From contig CAWEME010000012.1 in the NCBI GenBank assembly GCA_963810055.1, forward strand, positions 372,001 through 436,000: a DNA stretch of 64,000 bases, given 5' to 3'. Below the pieces are notes generated by a model. It worked only from the letters and a program-made list of their open reading frames with translations. It was not told the DNA's origin and searched no databases. The stretch's first letter is position 1. Every line of letters starts with the position of its first letter. This stretch comes from REEB95 sp963810055. Lineage in GTDB: Bacteria; Pseudomonadota; Alphaproteobacteria; ATCC43930; CGMCC-115725. The position numbers and the translations under genes were made by a program. Below, piece after piece: positions 37,300 through 46,823 of this stretch.

Positions 37300-38358
37300 C
37301 TATCCCAGGATCCGGCCGATCACCTTGGCGGTATAGTCCACCATCGGAATGATCCGCGCGTAATTGATGCGGGTCGGGCCGATGACGCCGATCGCGCCCA
37401 CCACCTGCTCGCGTGAATTGCTGTAAGGCGCGACGATCATCGAGCATCCCGCCACCCCGAAGAGCGGGTTGTCGGCGCCGATATAGATGTGGACGCCCTC
37501 GCCGCCGCGCGTCGCGTCCAAGAGGCGCACCATTGCCTCCTTGGTTTCGAGCATGTCGAACAAGGTCCTGAGGCGTTCCAGATCGCCCAGCGCGGTCACG
37601 TCGTCCAGAAGCTTGGCCTGGCCCTTGACGATGAGCGCGCCCTGCTCCGCTCCCCCCGCCCAGGAGGCGAGGCCCGCTTGCACCAGCTTCGCGGTCAACT
37701 CGTCGATCTCGCCGCGCCATGCCGATATCTCGTTCAAGATCGCCGCGCGCGCTTCCTCGACGGTGCGGCCCACCAGCCGCGCATTGAGATAATTCCCGGC
37801 CGCGACCATGGTCGAGGGCGGGGTTCCAGCCGGCACCTCGATGATGCGGTTTTCCACCACCCCGTCCTCGGTCACCATCACCACCAGCGCGCGTCCCGGC
37901 GCCAACGGCACGAACTCGATGTGGCGCAACGGCCGTTCGATCTTGGGCGAGATGACCAGCCCGGCGCAGCGCGACAGCCCGGCCAGCGCCGAGGTCGCCT
38001 CTTCCAGCGCCTGCGACAGGCTCTTGCCGGCGGCGGCGCAACGGCCCTCGATGTTGCGCCGCTCGTCCTCGCTCAAGCCCCCCAGCTCCAGAAGCCCGTT
38101 GACGAACAGCTTCAAGCCGGCCTCGGTCGGCAGCCTGCCCGCCGAGGTATGGGGCGCGAACAGCAGCCCCTGCTCCTCCAGATCGGCCATTACGTTGCGG
38201 ATGGTGGCGGGCGACAGATCGAGCCCGCCCTTGCGCGCCAGCGTGCGCGAGCCCACCGGCTCGCCGGTCTCGACATAGGCGTCGACGATGCGGCGGAAGA
38301 TCTCGCGCGAGCGGTCGTTCAATTCGGTGACGATGGGCCGGGGTGGGATTTGGGTCAT
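37300..38358 (-). CDS. hrcA: heat-inducible transcription repressor HrcA
   Basis: A 352-residue repressor that binds CIRCE operators. The N-terminal winged helix is visible (TGEPVGSRTLARKGGLDLS, ATIRNVMADLEEQGLL), followed by the GAF-like sensing domain and the C-terminal block GVIGPTRINYARIIP. Start ATG 38358 has no purine-rich box and lies about 5 bases from the predicted transcription start, so translation may be leaderless. No CIRCE sequence was found in this window, so its targets (probably groESL) lie elsewhere. Confidence 0.95.
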   Translation of the reverse strand: MTQIPPRPIVTELNDRSREIFRRIVDAYVETGEPVGSRTLARKGGLDLSPATIRNVMADLEEQGLLFAPHTSAGRLPTEAGLKLFVNGLLELGGLSEDERRNIEGRCAAAGKSLSQALEEATSALAGLSRCAGLVISPKIERPLRHIEFVPLAPGRALVVMVTEDGVVENRIIEVPAGTPPSTMVAAGNYLNARLVGRTVEEARAAILNEISAWRGEIDELTAKLVQAGLASWAGGAEQGALIVKGQAKLLDDVTALGDLERLRTLFDMLETKEAMVRLLDATRGGEGVHIYIGADNPLFGVAGCSMIVAPYSNSREQVVGAIGVIGPTRINYARIIPMVDYTAKVIGRILG

Positions 38359-38369
38359 GAGCCCGTCAT

Positions 38370-38398
38370 ACTTAGGAAACGCGGTCCCCCAGGTCAAC
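38370..38398 (-). promoter_or_regulatory. candidate RpoH-type promoter of hrcA-grpE
   Basis: On the minus strand GTTGAC (38398-38393) and CCTAAGT (38376-38370) are 16 bases apart, matching the alphaproteobacterial heat-shock pattern with one mismatch in each box. The -10 ends 12 bases before the hrcA ATG. Confidence 0.45.
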
Positions 38399-38476
38399 CC
38401 AAGCGGTTCCGGCCGCCCTTTACGCTCGGGTCCCGGCGGATTAGCTTGCACTCCGTTCAAGCCGGAAAGGAACCCC

Positions 38477-39191
<715 letters not shown>

Positions 39192-39202
<11 letters not shown>

Positions 39203-39809
39203 GGATTCTCATACCCTGCGCGGCCAGCGCCTGGTCGTGGCCTCCCACAATCCCGGCAAGATCGCCGAAATCTCGTCCCTGCTTGCGCCCTACGGCGTCG
39301 ACGCGGTGGGCGCCTCCGATCTCGGCTTGATCGAGCCCAATGAGACCGGATCGAGCTTCGAGGAGAACGCCGCGTTGAAAGCCAAGGTCGCGGCGCGGGC
39401 GAGCGGGCTGCCCGCTTTGGCCGACGATTCCGGCCTGGTCGTGCCGGCGCTCGGCGGCAAGCCCGGCATCCAATCGGCGCGCTGGGCGGGCGCGGCAAGG
39501 GACTTCGCCGCCGCGATGAACCGCTTGGAGCGCCTGCTCGGCGGCTTGAAGGACCGCCGCGCCTTCTTTGTCGCCGTGCTGGCGCTCGCCTGGCCCGACG
39601 GGCGGGTCGAAACCTTCCGCGGCGAGGCGCATGGCAGGCTGGTCTTCCCGCCGCGCGGAGCGCGCGGCTTCGGCTACGACCCGGTTTTCCTGCCCGACGG
39701 GAAAGAGGAGACTTTCGGCGAGATGCTGCCCGAGGCCAAGGACAAGATCAGCCACCGCGCCAAGGCCTTCGCGGCTTTCGCCGAAGCCTGGCTGGGACCC
39801 GCGCCGTGA
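39192..39809 (+). CDS. rdgB: dITP/XTP pyrophosphatase RdgB
   Basis: A 205-residue house-cleaning NTPase that hydrolyses dITP, ITP and XTP. Motifs are VVASHNPGKIAEI (substrate lysine), TGSSFEENAALKA, ALADDSGLVV (catalytic Asp) and GFGYDPVFLP. There is no ATG near the start of the conserved region; I use TTG 39192, which overlaps the end of rph by 11 bases and has GAGG upstream. The stop overlaps the hemW start as GTGA. Confidence 0.93.
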
Positions 39810-40954
39810 GCGAGCTTGCGCTCTATATCCACTGGCCGTTCTGCAAGTCGAAATGCCCTTATTGCGACTTCAACAGCCATGTGCGCGCGGGCGTCGATAG
39901 CGCGCGCTGGAAGGCCGCGCTCTTGGCCGAGCTCGATCACTGGGCGCGCGAGACCGAAGGCGCGCGGGTTGCGACGGTGTTTTTCGGCGGCGGCACGCCC
40001 TCGCTGATGGAACCCGCGACCGTGGCGGCGTTGATCGAGCGCATCGGGCAGCGTTGGGGCCTGGCGCCCGAAGCCGAGATTACGCTCGAGGCCAATCCCA
40101 CCTCGGTCGAATCCGCCCGCTTCCGCGATTTGCGCCAGGCGGGCGTCAACCGCGTCTCGCTCGGCGTCCAGGCCTTGAACGACCGCGACCTCAAGTTTCT
40201 CGGCCGCGGCCACGACGTCCAGGAGGCGCGCCGCGCCGTCGAGCTCGCCCGCGAAATTTTCCCGCGCTTCTCCTTCGATCTGATTTATGCCCGGCCCGGG
40301 CAGGAAACCGCGTCCTGGAAGGCGGAGCTCAAGGAGGCGCTGGCCTTGGCCGACGATCATCTCTCGCTCTATCAGCTCACCATCGAGCCCGGCACGGCTT
40401 TCGCGCCCGCCTATGATCGGGGCGATTTCACCCTGCCCGACGACGAGCAAACCGGTGAACTTTATGAAGCCACGCAGGAAATGCTGGGTGCGGCGGGCTT
40501 GCCGGCCTACGAGATCTCGAACCACGCCCGGCCCGGGCGGGAATGCCGCCACAACCTCGCCTATTGGCGCAGCATGGATTACGCCGGCATCGGCCCGGGC
40601 GCCCATGGCAGGCTCGAGGCCGGGCCGGGGCGTTACGCCGTGCGCCAGTACCGCGCGCCCGAAACCTGGCTCGAAGCGGTGGAAAAGCGCGGCCACGGCA
40701 CCGAGGCGGTCGAACGCCTGTCGCAAGCCCAGCGCCGCGCCGAGCTCCTGATGATGGGCTTGCGGCTGGCCGAAGGGGTTGCGCGCTTCCGCTTCATCGC
40801 CGCGACCGGGCAATCCTTCGAGGACGAGTTGGGACGCGAAAAACTGGCGCCTCTGATCGAAGGCGGGTTCCTGGAACTCGACGAATCCGCTTTGCGCGCC
40901 ACGCCGGCCGGACGCCAGCGCCTCAACGCCGTGTTGGGAAACTTACTGGCCTAA
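39806..40954 (+). CDS. hemW: radical SAM heme chaperone HemW
   Basis: A 382-residue radical-SAM protein. The iron-sulfur motif is CxxxCxxCxF (C13, C17, C20), starting with the IHWPFCKSKCPYC block; GGGTPS, ANPTS, and RVSLGVQ follow. It resembles HemN, but proteins with this short N-terminus act in heme delivery rather than as coproporphyrinogen oxidase. The start is GTG 39806, coupled to the rdgB stop by a 4-base overlap. It is convergent with, and overlaps by 12 bases, the lipoprotein gene that follows. Confidence 0.92.
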   Translation: MSELALYIHWPFCKSKCPYCDFNSHVRAGVDSARWKAALLAELDHWARETEGARVATVFFGGGTPSLMEPATVAALIERIGQRWGLAPEAEITLEANPTSVESARFRDLRQAGVNRVSLGVQALNDRDLKFLGRGHDVQEARRAVELAREIFPRFSFDLIYARPGQETASWKAELKEALALADDHLSLYQLTIEPGTAFAPAYDRGDFTLPDDEQTGELYEATQEMLGAAGLPAYEISNHARPGRECRHNLAYWRSMDYAGIGPGAHGRLEAGPGRYAVRQYRAPETWLEAVEKRGHGTEAVERLSQAQRRAELLMMGLRLAEGVARFRFIAATGQSFEDELGREKLAPLIEGGFLELDESALRATPAGRQRLNAVLGNLLA

Positions 40955-42148
40955 CGCCTGGAAATCGGCGGGCGCCGGATCGACCACCACCGGCACGCCC
41001 CTTTGCACCTCGAGCACGGCCAGGCCGCGCTGGGTCGTGCCGTCGGGATTCAGCCGGAACAGCCCGTCGAGCCCGCTGAAGCCCGAGGGGTTGGTGAGGG
41101 TTTCGGGCGCATAGCCGCCATCGGGCGAAGCCTTGGCGAGCGCCACCGCCAGCGCCGTGGCGTCGTAGCCGAGCGTGACCAGCCGCGGCGGTTGCTGCTT
41201 GTAGAGGGCGAGATAGCGGCTCTGGAAGGTGGCGCGCAGCTCGGGCGCGGGCGCCGCGTACCAGCCGCCGTTGAGCGCGGGCTCGACGCCCAATCCGGTC
41301 TCGTCCCAAAGCCCGGTGCCGAGGAATTTCACGGTATCGGGATCGATGCCGTCATAGGGCAAGAGCGGCGCCAGCAGCTTGAGCCTGCCGTCGCCGTCGG
41401 CAATCATCAGCGCGTCGAATTGCGCGCCGGCGGCGAAGCGCTTGACCGCGGGATCGAGATTGGTCGCCGCCGGATCGTAATAGTCGACGCGCCCCAAGGT
41501 CGCGCCCGAGGCCTGGACCGCGTCCTTGAAGGCGCTGACCGCGATGTTGCCATAGGTCGAATCCGGCGCCAGCATGGCGAAGCGGCCGTAGCCCTTGGCC
41601 TTGGCGAAGGCCACCACGCGCGCAATCTCCTGGCTCGGCTGGAAGCCCAAAAGGAAAACGCCGTTGCCGGCGTATTGCGTGGCATTGGAAAAAGCCAGCA
41701 CCGGCACATGCGCTTGCGCCGCCACCGGCTTCACCGCCTCGACCTCGGCGGCCAGCAGCGGACCGATGATGAGCTTGGCGCCTTGCGCGATCACGTCGCG
41801 CGCCGCCGCCGCCGCGCCCGGCGCGGCGCCCTGGGTGTCGCGCGGCAGCAGCTCGACGCCGTTGTCGGGCGTGTCGAACAACGCCATCTCCGAAGCCTGC
41901 AGCATGGACTGGCCGAGCGCGGCGCTCGGACCCGACAGCGGCAGCAGCAGCCCGACCTTGGGCGGGCCCAGTCCCGGTGGTGCGGGCGCGCCCGGCGGCG
42001 AAGGCGCTTCGCCGGGGGTTGGCCCCAGGCCCGCTCCCACGCCCGGTCCCACCGGCTGCGGCGGCAGCGTCGCGCCGGGTGGGGCGGGCGGGGGGGGCGC
42101 TTGCGGGCGCTTCGTCAGTCCCGGTATCGTCAATCCCGGTATCGTCAT
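40943..42148 (-). CDS. LpoA-like penicillin-binding protein activator (lipoprotein)
   Basis: A periplasmic-binding-fold protein of the LpoA/YraM group, thought to help outer-membrane-anchored activation of peptidoglycan synthases. From residue about 60 the fold is clear: KVGLLLPLSGPSAALGQSML, AKLIIGPLLAAEV, GRFAMLAPDSTYG. Residues 5-60 are Pro/Gly-rich. The frame given starts at ATG 42148, but in-frame codons upstream encode a lipoprotein signal (AAWLILSAFALVSC, cysteine at 42157-42155), so the true start lies upstream. No ATG, GTG or TTG exists before the in-frame TAG near 42290; CTG 42247 is the only candidate. Divergent from rsmI, as yraM is from yraL in E. coli. Confidence 0.85.
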   Translation of the reverse strand: MTIPGLTIPGLTKRPQAPPPPAPPGATLPPQPVGPGVGAGLGPTPGEAPSPPGAPAPPGLGPPKVGLLLPLSGPSAALGQSMLQASEMALFDTPDNGVELLPRDTQGAAPGAAAAARDVIAQGAKLIIGPLLAAEVEAVKPVAAQAHVPVLAFSNATQYAGNGVFLLGFQPSQEIARVVAFAKAKGYGRFAMLAPDSTYGNIAVSAFKDAVQASGATLGRVDYYDPAATNLDPAVKRFAAGAQFDALMIADGDGRLKLLAPLLPYDGIDPDTVKFLGTGLWDETGLGVEPALNGGWYAAPAPELRATFQSRYLALYKQQPPRLVTLGYDATALAVALAKASPDGGYAPETLTNPSGFSGLDGLFRLNPDGTTQRGLAVLEVQRGVPVVVDPAPADFQALGQ

Positions 42149-42189
42149 TCCCGAGCAGGAAACCAGCGCGAAGGCGGAAAGGATCAGCC

Positions 42190-43152
42190 ATGCCGCGAGA
42201 ACAAGGCGCGGGCGCGGGCAAGCGGGCGAGAAAAGGCGGCGGAACAGGCGCGGTCTCCCTGGCGGCGCGGGATATCGGCCAAGAGCCTATAGAGGCCGTT
42301 CAACCAAGTAAACTCGCTCCCGGGCTCTATGTCGTTGCGACGCCCATCGGCAATCTCGGCGACGTCAGCTTGCGCGCGCTCAAAACCCTCGCCTCGTCCG
42401 ACGCCGTGCTATGCGAGGACACGCGCGTGACGGCCAAGCTGCTCGCGCGCTTCGGGATAAAAGCGCGCACCATCCCCTATCACGACCACAATGCCGCGCG
42501 CGCGCGGCCGGAAATCCTCCGCCGCCTCAAGGCGGGCGAAGCCCTGGCCCTGGTTTCGGATGCGGGCACGCCGCTCATCTCCGATCCGGGTTACAAGCTG
42601 GTGCGCGAAGCCATCGAAGCGGGCGTGGCCGTGACCGCGATCCCCGGGGCCTCGGCGGCGCTCGCGGCCTTGGTGTTGTCGGGCCTGCCGCCCGACGCCT
42701 TCGCCTTCGCGGGATTTCTTCCGCCCAAGCCGGCCGCGCGCAAGCGCGTTCTCCAGGAATGGAAATCCGTGCGCGCGACGCTGTTGTTCTACGAAAGCGC
42801 GCCGCGTTTGGCCCAATCCCTCGCCGACATGGCGGAGGTGCTGGGCGACCGGCACGCCGCGGTGGCGCGCGAGCTGACCAAGCTCTACGAAGAGGTGAAG
42901 CGCGGCAATCTCGCCGAACTCGCGGCCTATTACCGCGCGGCGGGATCGCCCAAGGGCGAGGTGGTGGTGGCGGTCGGGCCGCCGGAAGGAGAATCCTTCC
43001 CATCCCAAGGGCCGGAACTCGACCGCGAGCTGGCGGCGGCGCTGGCCCGCACCAGCCTGCGCCAGGCGGTGGCGGAGGTCGCGGCGGCGACCGGGCTGCC
43101 GCGCCGCCAAGTCTATGCCCGGGCGCTTCAGCTCAAGGGCGAAGGCCAGTGA
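42190..43152 (+). CDS. rsmI: 16S rRNA (cytidine-2'-O)-methyltransferase RsmI
   Basis: A 320-residue SAM methyltransferase that modifies C1402 of 16S rRNA. Family motifs are LYVVATPIGNLGD, LCEDTRVTAKLLARFGI, LVSDAGTPLISDPGYKLV and SGLPPDAFAFAGFLPPK. The first ~40 residues are basic and not conserved. ATG 42190 with AAGGA upstream is the only standard start; it lies inside the region that encodes the signal peptide of the divergent lipoprotein. Its stop overlaps the yraN start (GTGA). Confidence 0.95.
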   Translation: MPREQGAGAGKRARKGGGTGAVSLAARDIGQEPIEAVQPSKLAPGLYVVATPIGNLGDVSLRALKTLASSDAVLCEDTRVTAKLLARFGIKARTIPYHDHNAARARPEILRRLKAGEALALVSDAGTPLISDPGYKLVREAIEAGVAVTAIPGASAALAALVLSGLPPDAFAFAGFLPPKPAARKRVLQEWKSVRATLLFYESAPRLAQSLADMAEVLGDRHAAVARELTKLYEEVKRGNLAELAAYYRAAGSPKGEVVVAVGPPEGESFPSQGPELDRELAAALARTSLRQAVAEVAAATGLPRRQVYARALQLKGEGQ

Positions 43153-43523
43153 GCAGCCGCAGGATTCGCGGGGCCGAAGCCTTCCGCCGCGGCCTGTGGG
43201 CGGAAACGCTTTGCCTGTGGGCGCTGCGCCTGAAGGGCTATCGCATCCTCGCCCGGCGCTACCGCAGCCCGGTCGGCGAGATCGATCTGATCGTCAGGCG
43301 CGGCGCCGTCCTCGCCGCGGTCGAGGTCAAGGCGCGCGCCGACCGCGACCGCGCGGGCGAATCGGTGCTCTGGCGCCAGCGCGGGCGCATCGTCCGCGCG
43401 CTCGAGAATTTCCTCGCGCTGCATCCCCGGCTCCGGGACTCGAATCTGCGTTTCGACGTCATGCTGGTGGCGCCCGGAAGCTGGCCGCGCCATATCCCGG
43501 ACGCTTGGCGGCCGGAGGCCTAA
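43149..43523 (+). CDS. yraN: YraN family protein (UPF0102, endonuclease fold)
   Basis: A 124-residue protein with the Holliday-junction-resolvase-like nuclease pattern: AETLCLWALRLKGYRILARRYR, then GEIDLIVRRG and VEVKAR (Asp and Glu/Lys of the PD-(D/E)xK core). Function in the cell is not established. Starts at GTG 43149, overlapping the rsmI stop by four bases. Confidence 0.92.
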   Translation: MSSRRIRGAEAFRRGLWAETLCLWALRLKGYRILARRYRSPVGEIDLIVRRGAVLAAVEVKARADRDRAGESVLWRQRGRIVRALENFLALHPRLRDSNLRFDVMLVAPGSWPRHIPDAWRPEA

Positions 43524-43609
43524 GAGCCTTGCTTTCGGAGTCTTGCCCCGATATTGACGCATTGCCGTTGTCTGGTGGCGGGCCGTTACCCGCTTTTGAG
43601 GAGCAAGCC

Positions 43610-44476
43610 TTGTCCCGTTTTCGTTTCGCTTCGCACGACGGCAAAGGCCTGGTTTCGGCCTTTGCCTGTGCTACGCGCGCCCGGTTCCGCTTGCGCGTCT
43701 TCGCCCCGCTCGTCCTGCCGCTGCTGCTCTCGGGCTGCCTCTTGCCCGTCGCCGCGGCCGGCAGCGGCGCCAGCATCGGCTATATCGCGACCGAGGACCG
43801 CTCGGTGAAGGAGAATGTCGACGACGCCGTGCTGTGCGCCACCATCAACCGGGCCTGGGTCGATTTCAACAGCGAGCTCAACGACGATCTCGATTGCCAC
43901 GCCTATCAGGCGCGCGTGCTGGTCACCGGCCGGGTGCCGAGCAAGTCCTGGCGCGCGGAGGCGATCAGCCGCGCCAACCAGGTCCAGGGCGTCAAGGAAG
44001 TCTATGACGAGATCACCGTCGGCCCGGGCGGCAGTTTCGGCAACAACATGCATGACCTCTATATCACCGAGCACCTGAAGGCGGAGCTCTTGACCGCCAA
44101 GGACGTCCGTTCCAACAACTTCATCGTCACCACGGCGAACGGCGTGGTCTTCATCATCGGCACGGCGCGCGATCGGGGCGAAATCGACCGCGTCATCGAT
44201 TACGGGCGCAACATGGACGGGGTGAAACGCGTGGTCTCCTATATCCGCATCCGCGCCGGCGCGGGCGAGGAAACCGGACCGGTCAACGCCGCCGCTTCCG
44301 CTCCGGGCGACACCGCGCCCAACGCGCCGACGCCACGCGGCGACATCGTGGTGACGCCGCTGCAAGCTCCGCCGGCCGCCTCATCGCCCGCCGCGCCGCC
44401 GCCGCGCGGCGATACCGGCCCCGCCGCGCCGCCGCGCGGCAATACCGGCAATACCGGAGTGACGCCGCTGCAATGA
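43610..44476 (+). CDS. BON-domain lipoprotein (DolP/YraP-like)
   Basis: A 288-residue lipoprotein. After a basic start the signal ends with lipobox LLSGC (C43). Two BON domains follow (about 70-135 and 145-220), a fold that binds phospholipids; in E. coli the homologue DolP guards outer-membrane integrity. The C-terminal ~65 residues are low-complexity Pro/Gly/Ala with repeated PPRG(D/N)TG. The start is TTG 43610 behind a GAGGAG box. The cluster with rsmI, yraN and gshB supports the call. Its stop overlaps the gshB ATG. Confidence 0.87.
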   Translation: MSRFRFASHDGKGLVSAFACATRARFRLRVFAPLVLPLLLSGCLLPVAAAGSGASIGYIATEDRSVKENVDDAVLCATINRAWVDFNSELNDDLDCHAYQARVLVTGRVPSKSWRAEAISRANQVQGVKEVYDEITVGPGGSFGNNMHDLYITEHLKAELLTAKDVRSNNFIVTTANGVVFIIGTARDRGEIDRVIDYGRNMDGVKRVVSYIRIRAGAGEETGPVNAAASAPGDTAPNAPTPRGDIVVTPLQAPPAASSPAAPPPRGDTGPAAPPRGNTGNTGVTPLQ

Positions 44477-45423
44477 GCCTCACCATCGCCATCCAGATGG
44501 ATCCGGTCGAGCGGATCAACCCCGAGACCGATTCGACTTTTGTCCTGGCGCTCGAAGCCCAGGCGCGCGGCTACGCGATGTTTCACTATCTGCCGCGCGA
44601 TCTCGATCTGGCCCAGGGCAAGCTCACCGCGAAGGCGCGGCCCTTGAAGGCGAGCCGCGATGCCGGCCCGCCGCTTACGCTCGGCCCGGCCCGGACCCTC
44701 GATCTCGCCGCGATGGACGTGATCCTGATGCGCCAGGATCCGCCCTTCGACATGGCCTACATCACCGCGACGCATCTTCTGGAGCATGTGAGCGGCAAGG
44801 CGCTGGTGGTCAACGACCCGGTCAGCGTCCGGAACGCGCCCGAAAAGCTCTTCGCCACGCATTTCATGGGCTTGATGCCCGAGACGCTGATCACCAGCGA
44901 CGCCGGTTCGATCCGCGCTTTCCGCGAACGCCACGGCGACATCATCCTGAAGCCGCTCTTCGGCGCTGGCGGCGCCGGCGTGTTCCACCTCCGGCCCGAG
45001 GACGAGAACCTGAACGCGCTGTTGGAGATGTTCACCCAGCTCTACCGCGAGCCGGTCATCGCCCAGCGTTACCTGCCCGAGGTGCGCCAAGGCGACAAGC
45101 GCATCATCCTGGTCGAGGGCGAACCCTTGGGCGCGGTGCTGCGCGTGCCGGAGAAGGGCGAGGCGCGCGCCAATTTCCATGCCGGCGGCAAGGCGCAAAA
45201 ATCGAATTTGTCCAAGCGCGAGCGCGAAATCTGCGCCGCCATCGGCCCCCGGCTGCGCGAGCTGGGCCTGGTGTTCGTCGGCATCGACGTGATCGGCGAC
45301 TACCTGACCGAGATCAACGTCACCTCGCCGACCGGCATCCAGGAAATCAACCGGTTCGACGGCGTCAAGCTCGAAGCCAAGGTCTGGGACGCGATCGAGA
45401 CGCGCCTGAAGAAAAAGCGCTGA
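44473..45423 (+). CDS. gshB: glutathione synthetase
   Basis: A 316-residue ATP-grasp enzyme that joins gamma-glutamylcysteine and glycine to make glutathione. Motifs are IQMDPVERINPETDSTF at the start, MRQDPPFDMAYITATHLLE, the ATP-binding KPLFGAGGAGVF and the C-terminal GIDVIGDYLTEINVTSPTG. Length fits the bacterial family. ATG 44473 overlaps the preceding stop (ATGA). Confidence 0.96.
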   Translation: MSLTIAIQMDPVERINPETDSTFVLALEAQARGYAMFHYLPRDLDLAQGKLTAKARPLKASRDAGPPLTLGPARTLDLAAMDVILMRQDPPFDMAYITATHLLEHVSGKALVVNDPVSVRNAPEKLFATHFMGLMPETLITSDAGSIRAFRERHGDIILKPLFGAGGAGVFHLRPEDENLNALLEMFTQLYREPVIAQRYLPEVRQGDKRIILVEGEPLGAVLRVPEKGEARANFHAGGKAQKSNLSKREREICAAIGPRLRELGLVFVGIDVIGDYLTEINVTSPTGIQEINRFDGVKLEAKVWDAIETRLKKKR

Positions 45424-45477
45424 GCGGAAATCCGCCGCTTACTTCAGCAGGCTTTCCAGCATCCACGCCGCGCCGTT

Positions 45478-46005
45478 TCAGTTGCCGACGGGCGGTTTGT
45501 GACCCGCTTCGTAGAGGAACCAGGCCCGGCGCTCGGTCTCGTCGATATAGACCTCGAGCTGGCTGGTCGTCGCCACGTCGCCGTGCTTGGCGCAAAGCTC
45601 GTGCGCCTCACGCATGCGCTTGGCTAGGTCGGTGTTGTCTTCGCGCAACTCGGCGAGCATGTCCTGCGGCGTGACGAAGGGAGCGTCGTTGTCCGCGACG
45701 TGCTTCAGGCGGGCGATCTCGCCGATCGAGCGCAGCGTCTGGCCGCCGATCTTGCGGACGCGCTCGGCGACGACGTCGGTCATCGCGAAAATCTGGTCCG
45801 ACTGCTCATCGAGCAGTAGGTGATAGTCGCGGAAATGCGGGCCGCTCATGTGCCAATGGAAGTTCTTCGTCTTCACATAGAGCGCGAAGATATCCGCGAG
45901 CACGACGTTGAGTGCGCCCGAGATGTCCCGGATGACATTCGCGCCGAATCCCGCGGATGGCGACGGCGCTCCCGGTAAGGGGCGTTGGTTGGATGTATCG
46001 GGCAT
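45478..46005 (-). CDS. dps: Dps-type ferritin (DNA protection during starvation)
   Basis: A 175-residue mini-ferritin that oxidises iron with peroxide and shields DNA. The ferroxidase residues H50, H62, D66, D77 and E81 have exactly the spacing of E. coli Dps (51, 63, 67, 78, 82); the core is NFHWHMSGPHFRDYHLLLDE. A strong AAGGAGG box precedes the ATG. After the stop, 12 sense codons in the same frame (NGAAWMLESLLK) run to a second stop and resemble the tail of other Dps proteins. Convergent with gshB. Confidence 0.92.
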   Translation of the reverse strand: MPDTSNQRPLPGAPSPSAGFGANVIRDISGALNVVLADIFALYVKTKNFHWHMSGPHFRDYHLLLDEQSDQIFAMTDVVAERVRKIGGQTLRSIGEIARLKHVADNDAPFVTPQDMLAELREDNTDLAKRMREAHELCAKHGDVATTSQLEVYIDETERRAWFLYEAGHKPPVGN

Positions 46006-46118
46006 TTACGACCTCCTTCTCAGACGATGGCTTCCCAAATCATGTCGGCGCTCCATACGATAATTCAAGATTGTGTTGGCAACATGGCCGCAGGGCGGAA
46101 CATAACGCGCCCTCGGGC

Positions 46119-46523
46119 TTAGAGCTTGGTCTCTTTGCTGCGCGCGCGCAGCGCCGCCGCGTCGCCGTCGAGGCAATGCCCGGTGGAAGCGTTCTGCCGC
46201 AGGTCGCGCGGCCGGCTTTGGGCGAAGACCAGCTGCTCGCCGCCGGCGCCGCCGTAGAAGTAAAGATCGAGCACGCAATCGGCGCTGCGGTATTGCCACA
46301 CCTCGGCGGGCGGGTCGTTGCGGCGGAAATCGGGCTGGCCATAAAGCGCCGCCACCTGGGCGGGCGCGAGCCCGGCCAGATTGCCCAGCCGCACCGATCC
46401 GGGAGAAGCCGCGCTATCGGCAAAATCATCGCTGGCGCAGGCGGCCAGGGCCAAGACCAGGGCCAGCACGGTTCCCAGGCGCCACGCCGCGCCGGCCGGA
46501 CTCCTCTTTACTCTCTCAACCAT
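46119..46523 (-). CDS. putative lipoprotein, unknown
   Basis: A 134-residue exported protein. ATG 46523 opens a signal peptide with lipobox LAAC (cysteine near residue 29). The mature part shows LAGLAPAQVAALYGQPDF, a helix-turn pattern like the small OmlA/SmpA-type lipoproteins, then WQYRSADCVLDLYFY. It may attach to the outer membrane; function unknown. Upstream in-frame residues to 46652 lack signal-peptide character, so the shorter start is preferred. Confidence 0.7.
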   Translation of the reverse strand: MVERVKRSPAGAAWRLGTVLALVLALAACASDDFADSAASPGSVRLGNLAGLAPAQVAALYGQPDFRRNDPPAEVWQYRSADCVLDLYFYGGAGGEQLVFAQSRPRDLRQNASTGHCLDGDAAALRARSKETKL

Positions 46524-46823
46524 GCGGCCTGGTCCGTTCCGATAGGCGAACGACCGGGCGGAGCTCGCCATGCGCCGGTGACGGGATTCGGGCGCAAAAC
46601 CCGCGCCCGCGAACCGCCGGAACCTGGATTGCCTCCCCCAGAAGAGTCTCAACGCTCTTCTGGAATGATAATAATCTCCAAGTCACGGGGAATAAAGAGA
46701 AATCCGCCTCGGCCCGGCCCGCCGGGGCATTTTTGCCGCTGCTGCGCGCGCACTTGCGGCAAACTTGGCCTTCCCTATACTCCGCCCGCTTTCGCCCCCA
46801 CCCTCCGCCTGGAACCCCTTTCC
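46524..46823. other. 300-base divergent intergenic region before the adenosine kinase gene
   Basis: It separates the minus-strand lipoprotein gene from the plus-strand kinase gene. It contains a perfect 9-bp inverted repeat (46638-46646 and 46655-46663, CCAGAAGAG and its complement, 8-base spacer) followed by an AT-rich stretch (46664-46700). This is a likely promoter with a possible operator, or a terminator hairpin. No credible gene seen. Confidence 0.45.
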
